DNA of 64,000 nt from Cinclus cinclus. Taxonomy: Eukaryota > Chordata > Aves > Passeriformes > Cinclidae. A program made the position numbers and the translations under genes. Shown piece after piece: positions 52,403-63,434 of this stretch; the first letter of the stretch is position 1; each line of letters begins with the position of its first letter. The stretch is from assembly GCF_963662255.1 (NCBI RefSeq), contig NW_026912161.1, positions 310,001-374,000 on the forward strand, read 5' to 3'. Below the pieces are notes generated by a model, which was not told the origin of the DNA, ran no database searches, and saw only the letters and a list, made by a program, of their open reading frames with translations.

Positions 52403-53781
52403 GTATCCGAGGGAGCGTGGCGCCGCTTAGGCGGGCAAAGCAGAAAGGTGCCGCCCGGCACTGGCTTTGACTCCCTGAGCTTCCTTGCTAGGACAGCAGC
52501 TGCCGAAAGCTGGCAACTAGGCTGCCAGAGTGCAGAATGTCGGCGGTCTGGCACGCCTGCTTGCCGAAAGCCAGGATCAGCGAGACAGCGTGCTAGGCTC
52601 TGTTTCACAGCACCCTGGAGAACACGCCCTTGAAGAATGCCCTCTCTGCTCCGCAAAAGCTCTGCCACAGTGAAGGTGGAAGAAGCAGCCTGTGGCCACG
52701 GGCAGAGCTGGTCAACAGCTGCGCCTAACTTGCCCAAGCTGCGAGAGCATTCTCAGCCGAGTTCTGCTTTGACAGAGCTATTGCTGAACTTTTGCAGCCC
52801 CGGAGGCTGCTGAAACCAAGGCTGTGTTCTGCCTCTTCATTCTTGCCTTCCTGTGCTCCAGCGAGAAGTGAAGCTCTGGCACGGCATTCAGCTTTGCCGC
52901 CTCTCTGCACGGAAAGCACTAGACAGAACTAGTGTGCTTCGTGCATGCTCTCTCCTCGCTTTTATGGTCACTGCTCTGCTTTTTGCTTGGCAGCGTTCCA
53001 AGGGTCCACGGCATACCTCTTGCACAGCGAGAGGTGGCCGGCGAGGAATACTTGCTGGCTTAAGTCGTTCCATGCTCAAGGCATTCATCAGAGCAACACC
53101 ATGGGGGAAAAGAGGGGGGAACATTGCAGGACAAATTTCTATGCTGGAACAGGATTGTCTGCGAGACAGCTCTCCGCAGCGCTAGTATTTGGCCAGGCTG
53201 AAATCAGCGCCACGGGAAGCCAATCTGACAAGCGGAGTGCAACGAGCGCGGCGATATGGGGCCACTTGGCAGGTGGCCGAAGAAAGACGGCTGCCCCGCG
53301 AATGGGGTGCCAGAAGGCAAGTTTCAGCAGGGCGTTGCGGGCGAGCTTAATGTGTAGCCGCAGTTGTTCTAGGCGAGATTGTAGCCGAGAAGCTTTCCGT
53401 CTCCATTCACGAGACAAGAAAAGCAGAACGCAATGGTCTAGAGGGTTGAGAAGAAAAGTGCTCGTAGCGAGCTCGTTGCGGCAGAAGCGAAAGCCAGGAG
53501 CAGCGTGATCGCTGCGAGAAGTAGACGGCGCTTCGCCTCCTTGGGAAGGAAATCGCGTCTGGGCACGAACGGCAGCCAGCGAAGCTTCAGAACAGCAGGC
53601 TGTTCTGCTCAGCGTGCGAGCCTGAAGTGAGTGGCAAGGGCTAAGGGGACAGTTCCAAGGCATCTAGCTTTCCTGCTAGCAATGCCATTTCTACCCTGCT
53701 GTGGAAAACATTGTCCTTTGCCCTTCTGCTCCGAGAGGCAGAGAGCACCTCGGCAGACGCAGTGCAGAGGGAAAGGACACA
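52403..53781. repeat. Unit 39: 1106A with TA
   Basis: Carries 1106A (window 53508) and TA. Partner of unit 29. Confidence 0.93.
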
Positions 53782-55160
53782 GTATCCGAGGGAGCGTGGC
53801 GCCGCTTAGGCGGGCAAAGCAGAAAGGTGCCGCCCGGCACTGGCTTTGACTCCCTGAGCTTCCTTGCTAGGACAGCAGCTGCCGAAAGCTGGCAACTAGG
53901 CTGCCAGAGTGCAGAATGTCGGCGGTCTGGCACGCCTGCTTGCCGAAAGCCAGGATCAGCGAGACAGCGTGCTAGGCTCTGTTTCACAGCACCCTGGAGA
54001 ACACGCCCTTGAAGAATGCCCTCTCTGCTCCGCAAAAGCTCTGCCACAGTGAAGGTGGAAGAAGCAGCCTGTGGCCACGGGCAGAGCTGGTCAACAGCTG
54101 CGCCTAACTTGCCCAAGCTGCGAGAGCATTCTCAGCCGAGTTCTGCTTTGACAGAGCTATTGCTGAACTTTTGCAGCCCCGGAGGCTGCTGAAACCAAGG
54201 CTGTGTTCTGCCTCTTCATTCTTGCCTTCCTGTGCTCCAGCGAGAAGTGAAGCTCTGGCACGGCATTCAGCTTTGCCGCCTCTCTGCACGGAAAGCACTA
54301 GACAGAACTAGTGTGCTTCGTGCATGCTCTCTCCTCGCTTTTATGGTCACTGCTCTGCTTTTTGCTTGGCAGCGTTCCAAGGGTCCACGGCATACCTCTT
54401 GCACAGCGAGAGGTGGCCGGCGAGGAATACTTGCTGGCTTAAGTCGTTCCATGCTCAAGGCATTCATCAGAGCAACACCATGGGGGAAAAGAGGGGGGAA
54501 CATTGCAGGACAAATTTCTATGCTGGAACAGGATTGTCTGCGAGACAGCTCTCCGCAGCGCTAGTATTTGGCCAGGCTGAAATCAGCGCCACGGGAAGCC
54601 AATCTGACAAGCGGAGTGCAACGAGCGCGGCGATATGGGGCCACTTGGCAGGTGGCCGAAGAAAGACGGCTGCCCCGCGAATGGGGTGCCAGAAGGCAAG
54701 TTTCAGCAGGGCGTTGCGGGCGAGCTTAATGTGTAGCCGCAGTTGTTCTAGGCGAGATTGTAGCCGAGAAGCTTTCCGTCTCCATTCACGAGACAAGAAA
54801 AGCAGAACGCAATGGTCTAGAGGGTTGAGAAGAAAAGTGCTCGTAGCGAGCTCGTTGCGGCAGAAGCGAAAGCCAGGAGCAGCGTGCTCGCTGCGAGAAG
54901 TAGACGGCGCTTCGCCTCCTTGGGAAGGAAATCGCGTCTGGGCACGAACGGCAGCCAGCGAAGCTTCAGAACAGCAGGCTGTTCTGCTCAGCGTGCGAGC
55001 CTGAAGTGAGTGGCAAGGGCTAAGGGGACAGTTCCAAGGCATCTAGCTTTCCTGCCTGCAATGCCATTTCTACCCTGCTGTGGAAAACATTGTCCTTTGC
55101 CCTTCTGCTCCGAGAGGCAGAGAGCACCTCGGCAGACGCAGTGCAGAGGGAAAGGACACA
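53782..55160. repeat. Unit 40: majority sequence
   Basis: Majority state at all compared sites. Partner of unit 30. Confidence 0.92.
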
Positions 55161-56539
55161 GTATCCGAGGGAGCGTGGCGCCGCTTAGGCGGGCAAAGCA
55201 GAAAGGTGCCGCCCGGCACTGGCTTTGACTCCCTGAGCTTCCTTGCTAGGACAGCAGCTGCCGAAAGCTGGCAACTAGGCTGCCAGAGTGCAGAATGTCG
55301 GCGGTCTGGCACGCCTGCTTGCCGAAAGCCAGGATCAGCGAGACAGCGTGCTAGGCTCTGTTTCACAGCACCCTGGAGAACACGCCCTTGAAGAATGCCC
55401 TCTCTGCTCCGCAAAAGCTCTGCCACAGTGAAGGTGGAAGAAGCAGCCTGTGGCCACGGGCAGAGCTGGTCAACAGCTGCGCCTAACTTGCCCAAGCTGC
55501 GAGAGCATTCTCAGCCGAGTTCTGCTTTGACAGAGCTATTGCTGAACTTTTGCAGCCCCGGAGGCTGCTGAAACCAAGGCTGTGTTCTGCCTCTTCATTC
55601 TTGCCTTCCTGTGCTCCAGCGAGAAGTGAAGCTCTGGCACGGCATTCAGCTTTGCCGCCTCTCTGCACGGAAAGCACTAGACAGAACTAGTGTGCTTCGT
55701 GCATGCTCTCTCCTCGCTTTTATGGTCACTGCTCTGCTTTTTGCTTGGCAGCGTTCCAAGGGTCCACGGCATACCTCTTGCACAGCGAGAGGTGGCCGGC
55801 GAGGAATACTTGCTGGCTTAAGTCGTTCCATGCTCAAGGCATTCATCAGAGCAACACCATGGGGGAAAAGAGGGGGGAACACTGCAGGACAAATTTCTAT
55901 GCTGGAACAGGATTGTCTGCGAGACAGCTCTCCGCAGCGCTAGTATTTGGCCAGGCTGAAATCAGCGCCACGGGAAGCCAATCTGACAAGCGGAGTGCAA
56001 CGAGCGCGGCGATATGGGGCCACTTGGCAGGTGGCCGAAGAAAGACGGCTGCCCCGCGAATGGGGTGCCAGAAGGCAAGTTTCAGCAGGGCGTTGCGGGC
56101 GAGCTTAATGTGTAGCCGCAGTTGTTCTAGGCGAGATTGTAGCCGAGAAGCTTTCCGTCTCCATTCACGAGACAAGAAAAGCAGAACGCAATGGTCTAGA
56201 GGGTTGAGAAGAAAAGTGCTCGTAGCGAGCTCGTTGCGGCAGAAGCGAAAGCCAGGAGCAGCGTGCTCGCTGCGAGAAGTAGACGGCGCTTCGCCTCCTT
56301 GGGAAGGAAATCGCGTCTGGGCACGAACGGCAGCCAGCGAAGCTTCAGAACAGCAGGCTGTTCTGCTCAGCGTGCGAGCCTGAAGTGAGTGGCAAGGGCT
56401 AAGGGGACAGTTCCAAGGCATCTAGCTTTCCTGCCTGCAATGCCATTTCTACCCTGCTGTGGAAAACATTGTCCTTTGCCCTTCTGCTCCGAGAGGCAGA
56501 GAGCACCTCGGCAGACGCAGTGCAGAGGGAAAGGACACA
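55161..56539. repeat. Unit 41: 722C
   Basis: Carries 722C (window 55882) and lacks 1157A, so 1157A arose in unit 32 after the two copies separated. Confidence 0.93.
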
Positions 56540-57918
56540 GTATCCGAGGGAGCGTGGCGCCGCTTAGGCGGGCAAAGCAGAAAGGTGCCGCCCGGCACTG
56601 GCTTTGACTCCCTGAGCTTCCTTGCTAGGACAGCAGCTGCCGAAAGCTGGCAACTAGGCTGCCAGAGTGCAGAATGTCGGCGGTCTGGCACGCCTGCTTG
56701 CCGAAAGCCAGGATCAGCGAGACAGCGTGCTAGGCTCTGTTTCACAGCACCCTGGAGAACACGCCCTTGAAGAATGCCCTCTCTGCTCCGCAAAAGCTCT
56801 GCCACAGTGAAGGTGGAAGAAGCAGCCTGTGGCCACGGGCAGAGCTGGTCAACAGCTGCGCCTAACTTGCCCAAGCTGCGAGAGCATTCTCAGCCGAGTT
56901 CTGCTTTGACAGAGCTATTGCTGAACTTTTGCAGCCCCGGAGGCTGCTGAAACCAAGGCTGTGTTCTGCCTCTTCATTCTTGCCTTCCTGTGCTCCAGCG
57001 AGAAGTGAAGCTCTGGCACGGCATTCAGCTTTGCCGCCTCTCTGCACGGAAAGCACTAGACAGAACTAGTGTGCTTCGTGCATGCTCTCTCCTCGCTTTT
57101 ATGGTCACTGCTCTGCTTTTTGCTTGGCAGCGTTCCAAGGGTCCACGGCATACCTCTTGCACAGCGAGAGGTGGCCGGCGAGGAATACTTGCTGGCTTAA
57201 GTCGTTCCATGCTCAAGGCATTCATCAGAGCAACACCATGGGGGAAAAGAGGGGGGAACATTGCAGGACAAATTTCTATGCTGGAACAGGATTGTCTGCG
57301 AGACAGCTCTCCGCAGCGCTAGTATTTGGCCAGGCTGAAATCAGCGCCACGGGAAGCCAATCTGACAAGCGGAGTGCAACGAGCGCGGCGATATGGGGCC
57401 ACTTGGCAGGTGGCCGAAGAAAGACGGCTGCCCCGCGAATGGGGTGCCAGAAGGCAAGTTTCAGCAGGGCGTTGCGGGCGAGCTTAATGTGTAGCCGCAG
57501 TTGTTCTAGGCGAGATTGTAGCCGAGAAGCTTTCCGTCTCCATTCACGAGACAAGAAAAGCAGAACGCAATGGTCTAGAGGGTTGAGAAGAAAAGTGCTC
57601 GTAGCGAGCTCGTTGCGGCAGAAGCGAAAGCCAGGAGCAGCGTGCTCGCTGCGAGAAGTAGACGGCGCTTCGCCTCCTTGGGAAGGAAATCGCGTCTGGG
57701 CACGAACGGCAGCCAGCGAAGCTTCAGAACAGCAGGCTGTTCTGCTCAGCGTGCGAGCCTGAAGTGAGTGGCAAGGGCTAAGGGGACAGTTCCAAGGCAT
57801 CTAGCTTTCCTGCTAGCAATGCCATTTCTACCTTGCTGTGGAAAACATTGTCCTTTGCCCTTCTGCTCCGAGAGGCAGAGAGCACCTCGGCAGACGCAGT
57901 GCAGAGGGAAAGGACACA
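56540..57918. repeat. Unit 42: TA with 1294T
   Basis: Carries TA and 1294T (window 57833). Partner of unit 33. Confidence 0.93.
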
Positions 57919-59297
57919 GTATCCGAGGGAGCGTGGCGCCGCTTAGGCGGGCAAAGCAGAAAGGTGCCGCCCGGCACTGGCTTTGACTCCCTGAGCTTCC
58001 TTGCTAGGACAGCAGCTGCCGAAAGCTGGCAACTAGGCTGCCAGAGTGCAGAATGTCGGCGGTCTGGCACGCCTGCTTGCCGAAAGCCAGGATCAGCGAG
58101 ACAGCGTGCTAGGCTCTGTTTCACAGCACCCTGGAGAACACGCCCTTGAAGAATGCCCTCTCTGCTCCGCAAAAGCTCTGCCACAGTGAAGGTGGAAGAA
58201 GCAGCCTGTGGCCACGGGCAGAGCTGGTCAACAGCTGCGCCTAACTTGCCCAAGCTGCGAGAGCATTCTCAGCCGAGTTCTGCTTTGACAGAGCTATTGC
58301 TGAACTTTTGCAGCCCCGGAGGCTGCTGAAACCAAGGCTGTGTTCTGCCTCTTCATTCTTGCCTTCCTGTGCTCCAGCGAGAAGTGAAGCTCTGGCACGG
58401 CATTCAGCTTTGCCGCCTCTCTGCACGGAAAGCACTAGACAGAACTAGTGTGCTTCGTGCATGCTCTCTCCTCGCTTTTATGGTCACTGCTCTGCTTTTT
58501 GCTTGGCAGCGTTCCAAGGGTCCACGGCATACCTCTTGCACAGCGAGAGGTGGCCGGCGAGGAATACTTGCTGGCTTAAGTCGTTCCATGCTCAAGGCAT
58601 TCATCAGAGCAACACCATGGGGGAAAAGAGGGGGGAACATTGCAGGACAAATTTCTATGCTGGAACAGGATTGTCTGCGAGACAGCTCTCCGCAGCGCTA
58701 GTATTTGGCCAGGCTGAAATCAGCGCCACGGGAAGCCAATCTGACAAGCGGAGTGCAACGAGCGCGGCGATATGGGGCCACTTGGCAGGTGGCCGAAGAA
58801 AGACGGCTGCCCCGCGAATGGGGTGCCAGAAGGCAAGTTTCAGCAGGGCGTTGCGGGCGAGCTTAATGTGTAGCCGCAGTTGTTCTAGGCGAGATTGTAG
58901 CCGAGAAGCTTTCCGTCTCCATTCACGAGACAAGAAAAGCAGAACGCAATGGTCTAGAGGGTTGAGAAGAAAAGTGCTCGTAGCGAGCTCGTTGCGGCAG
59001 AAGCGAAAGCCAGGAGCAGCGTGCTCGCTGCGAGAAGTAGACGGCGCTTCGCCTCCTTGGGAAGGAAATCGCGTCTGGGCACGAACGGCAGCCAGCGAAG
59101 CTTCAGAACAGCAGGCTGTTCTGCTCAGCGTGCGAGCCTGAAGTGAGTGGCAAGGGCTAAGGGGACAGTTCCAAGGCATCTAGCTTTCCTGCTAGCAATG
59201 CCATTTCTACCCTGCTGTGGAAAACATTGTCCTTTGCCCTTCTGCTCCGAGAGGCAGAGAGCACCTCGGCAGACGCAGTGCAGAGGGAAAGGACACA
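57919..59297. repeat. Unit 43: TA only
   Basis: Only TA differs. Partner of unit 34. Confidence 0.92.
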
Positions 59298-60676
59298 GTA
59301 TCCGAGGGAGCGTGGCGCCGCTTAGGCGGGCAAAGCAGAAAGGTGCCGCCCGGCACTGGCTTTGACTCCCTGAGCTTCCTTGCTAGGACAGCAGCTGCCG
59401 AAAGCTGGCAACTAGGCTGCCAGAGTGCAGAATGTCGGCGGTCTGGCACGCCTGCTTGCCGAAAGCCAGGATCAGCGAGACAGCGTGCTAGGCTCTGTTT
59501 CACAGCACCCTGGAGAACACGCCCTTGAAGAATGCCCTCTCTGCTCCGCAAAAGCTCTGCCACAGTGAAGGTGGAAGAAGCAGCCTGTGGCCACGGGCAG
59601 AGCTGGTCAACAGCTGCGCCTAACTTGCCCAAGCTGCGAGAGCATTCTCAGCCGAGTTCTGCTTTGACAGAGCTATTGCTGAACTTTTGCAGCCCCGGAG
59701 GCTGCTGAAACCAAGGCTGTGTTCTGCCTCTTCATTCTTGCCTTCCTGTGCTCCAGCGAGAAGTGAAGCTCTGGCACGGCATTCAGCTTTGCCGCCTCTC
59801 TGCACGGAAAGCACTAGACAGAACTAGTGTGCTTCGTGCATGCTCTCTCCTCGCTTTTATGGTCACTGCTCTGCTTTTTGCTTGGCAGCGTTCCAAGGGT
59901 CCACGGCATACCTCTTGCACAGCGAGAGGTGGCCGGCGAGGAATACTTGCTGGCTTAAGTCGTTCCATGCTCAAGGCATTCATCAGAGCAACACCATGGG
60001 GGAAAAGAGGGGGGAACATTGCAGGACAAATTTCTATGCTGGAACAGGATTGTCTGCGAGACAGCTCTCCGCAGCGCTAGTATTTGGCCAGGCTGAAATC
60101 AGCGCCACGGGAAGCCAATCTGACAAGCGGAGTGCAACGAGCGCGGCGATATGGGGCCACTTGGCAGGTGGCCGAAGAAAGACGGCTGCCCCGCGAATGG
60201 GGTGCCAGAAGGCAAGTTTCAGCAGGGCGTTGCGGGCGAGCTTAATGTGTAGCCGCAGTTGTTCTAGGCGAGATTGTAGCCGAGAAGCTTTCCGTCTCCA
60301 TTCACGAGACAAGAAAAGCAGAACGCAATGGTCTAGAGGGTTGAGAAGAAAAGTGCTCGTAGCGAGCTCGTTGCGGCAGAAGCGAAAGCCAGGAGCAGCG
60401 TGCTCGCTGCGAGAAGTAGACGGCGCTTCGCCTCCTTGGGAAGGAAATCGCGTCTGGGCACGAACGGCAGCCAGCGAAGCTTCAGAACAGCAGGCTGTTC
60501 TGCTCAGCGTGCGAGCCTGAAGTGAGTGGCAAGGGCTAAGGGGACAGTTCCAAGGCATCTAGCTTTCCTGCCTGCAATGCCATTTCTACCCTGCTGTGGA
60601 AAACATTGTCCTTTGCCCTTCTGCTCCGAGAGGCAGAGAGCACCTCGGCAGACGCAGTGCAGAGGGAAAGGACACA
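59298..60676. repeat. Unit 44: majority sequence
   Basis: Majority state at all compared sites. Partner of unit 35. Confidence 0.92.
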
Positions 60677-62055
60677 GTATCCGAGGGAGCGTGGCGCCGC
60701 TTAGGCGGGCAAAGCAGAAAGGTGCCGCCCGGCACTGGCTTTGACTCCCTGAGCTTCCTTGCTAGGACAGCAGCCGCCGAAAGCTGGCAACTAGGCTGCC
60801 AGAGTGCAGAATGTCGGCGGTCTGGCACGCCTGCTTGCCGAAAGCCAGGATCAGCGAGACAGCGTGCTAGGCTCTGTTTCACAGCACCCTGGAGAACACG
60901 CCCTTGAAGAATGCCCTCTCTGCTCCGCAAAAGCTCTGCCACAGTGAAGGTGGAAGAAGCAGCCTGTGGCCACGGGCAGAGCTGGTCAACAGCTGCGCCT
61001 AACTTGCCCAAGCTGCGAGAGCATTCTCAGCCGAGTTCTGCTTTGACAGAGCTATTGCTGAACTTTTGCAGCCCCGGAGGCTGCTGAAACCAAGGCTGTG
61101 TTCTGCCTCTTCATTCTTGCCTTCCTGTGCTCCAGCGAGAAGTGAAGCTCTGGCACGGCATTCAGCTTTGCCGCCTCTCTGCACGGAAAGCACTAGACAG
61201 AACTAGTGTGCTTCGTGCATGCTCTCTCCTCGCTTTTATGGTCACTGCTCTGCTTTTTGCTTGGCAGCGTTCCAAGGGTCCACGGCATACCTCTTGCACA
61301 GCGAGAGGTGGCCGGCGAGGAATACTTGCTGGCTTAAGTCGTTCCATGCTCAAGGCATTCATCAGAGCAACACCATGGGGGAAAAGAGGGGGGAACATTG
61401 CAGGACAAATTTCTATGCTGGAACAGGATTGTCTGCGAGACAGCTCTCCGCAGCGCTAGTATTTGGCCAGGCTGAAATCAGCGCCACGGGAAGCCAATCT
61501 GACAAGCGGAGTGCAACGAGCGCGGCGATATGGGGCCACTTGGCAGGTGGCCGAAGAAAGACGGCTGCCCCGCGAATGGGGTGCCAGAAGGCAAGTTTCA
61601 GCAGGGCGTTGCGGGCGAGCTTAATGTGTAGCCGCAGTTGTTCTAGGCGAGATTGTAGCCGAGAAGCTTTCCGTCTCCATTCACGAGACAAGAAAAGCAG
61701 AACGCAATGGTCTAGAGGGTTGAGAAGAAAAGTGCTCGTAGCGAGCTCGTTGCGGCAGAAGCGAAAGCCAGGAGCAGCGTGCTCGCTGCGAGAAGTAGAC
61801 GGCGCTTCGCCTCCTTGGGAAGGAAATCGCGTCTGGGCACGAACGGCAGCCAGCGAAGCTTCAGAACAGCAGGCTGTTCTGCTCAGCGTGCGAGCCTGAA
61901 GTGAGTGGCAAGGGCTAAGGGGACAGTTCCAAGGCATCTAGCTTTCCTGCCTGCAATGCCATTTCTACCCTGCTGTGGAAAACATTGTCCTTTGCCCTTC
62001 TGCTCCGAGAGGCAGAGAGCACCTCGGCAGACGCAGTGCAGAGGGAAAGGACACA
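60677..62055. repeat. Unit 45: 99C only, extra unit of block B
   Basis: Carries 99C (window 60775) with 676A and CT, a combination unique in the window. It could be a mosaic joining the 5' end of a 99C unit (31 or 36 type) to a consensus 3' end. Confidence 0.92.
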
Positions 62056-63434
62056 GTATCCGAGGGAGCGTGGCGCCGCTTAGGCGGGCAAAGCAGAAAG
62101 GTGCCGCCCGGCACTGGCTTTGACTCCCTGAGCTTCCTTGCTAGGACAGCAGCCGCCGAAAGCTGGCAACTAGGCTGCCAGAGTGCAGAATGTCGGCGGT
62201 CTGGCACGCCTGCTTGCCGAAAGCCAGGATCAGCGAGACAGCGTGCTAGGCTCTGTTTCACAGCACCCTGGAGAACACGCCCTTGAAGAATGCCCTCTCT
62301 GCTCCGCAAAAGCTCTGCCACAGTGAAGGTGGAAGAAGCAGCCTGTGGCCACGGGCAGAGCTGGTCAACAGCTGCGCCTAACTTGCCCAAGCTGCGAGAG
62401 CATTCTCAGCCGAGTTCTGCTTTGACAGAGCTATTGCTGAACTTTTGCAGCCCCGGAGGCTGCTGAAACCAAGGCTGTGTTCTGCCTCTTCATTCTTGCC
62501 TTCCTGTGCTCCAGCGAGAAGTGAAGCTCTGGCACGGCATTCAGCTTTGCCGCCTCTCTGCACGGAAAGCACTAGACAGAACTAGTGTGCTTCGTGCATG
62601 CTCTCTCCTCGCTTTTATGGTCACTGCTCTGCTTTTTGCTTGGCAGCGTTCCAAGGGTCCACGGCATACCTCTTGCACAGCGAGAGGTGGCCAGCGAGGA
62701 ATACTTGCTGGCTTAAGTCGTTCCATGCTCAAGGCATTCATCAGAGCAACACCATGGGGGAAAAGAGGGGGGAACATTGCAGGACAAATTTCTATGCTGG
62801 AACAGGATTGTCTGCGAGACAGCTCTCCGCAGCGCTAGTATTTGGCCAGGCTGAAATCAGCGCCACGGGAAGCCAATCTGACAAGCGGAGTGCAACGAGC
62901 GCGGCGATATGGGGCCACTTGGCAGGTGGCCGAAGAAAGACGGCTGCCCCGCGAATGGGGTGCCAGAAGGCAAGTTTCAGCAGGGCGTTGCGGGCGAGCT
63001 TAATGTGTAGCCGCAGTTGTTCTAGGCGAGATTGTAGCCGAGAAGCTTTCCGTCTCCATTCACGAGACAAGAAAAGCAGAACGCAATGGTCTAGAGGGTT
63101 GAGAAGAAAAGTGCTCGTAGCGAGCTCGTTGCGGCAGAAGCGAAAGCCAGGAGCAGCGTGCTCGCTGCGAGAAGTAGACGGCGCTTCGCCTCCTTGGGAA
63201 GGAAATCGCGTCTGGGCACGAACGGCAGCCAGCGAAGCTTCAGAACAGCAGGCTGTTCTGCTCAGCGTGCGAGCCTGAAGTGAGTGGCAAGGGCTAAGGG
63301 GACAGTTCCAAGGCATCTAGCTTTCCTGCTAGCAATGCCATTTCTACCTTGCTGTGGAAAACATTGTCCTTTGCCCTTCTGCTCCGAGAGGCAGAGAGCA
63401 CCTCGGCAGACGCAGTGCAGAGGGAAAGGACACA
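62056..63434. repeat. Unit 46: 99C, TA, 1294T plus singleton 638A
   Basis: Carries 99C (window 62154), TA, 1294T and the private change 638A (window 62693), a CpG to CpA change. Partner of unit 36. Confidence 0.93.

Larger units (their letters stand above)
49645..63434. repeat. Higher-order block B (units 37-46), relative of block A
   Basis: Units 37, 38, 39 and 40 match 27, 28, 29 and 30. Units 41-44 match 32-35, and unit 46 matches 36. The counterpart of unit 31 (99C, 676C) is missing after unit 40, and an extra unit 45 (99C only) sits before 46, so total length is again ten units. Unit 37 carries 531T where unit 27 has 531C, but agrees with it from site 1044 onward. The left breakpoint of the shared segment therefore probably lies between about 50175 and 50688. 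Later private changes are 638A in unit 46 and, in block A, 1157A in unit 32. Confidence 0.8.
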
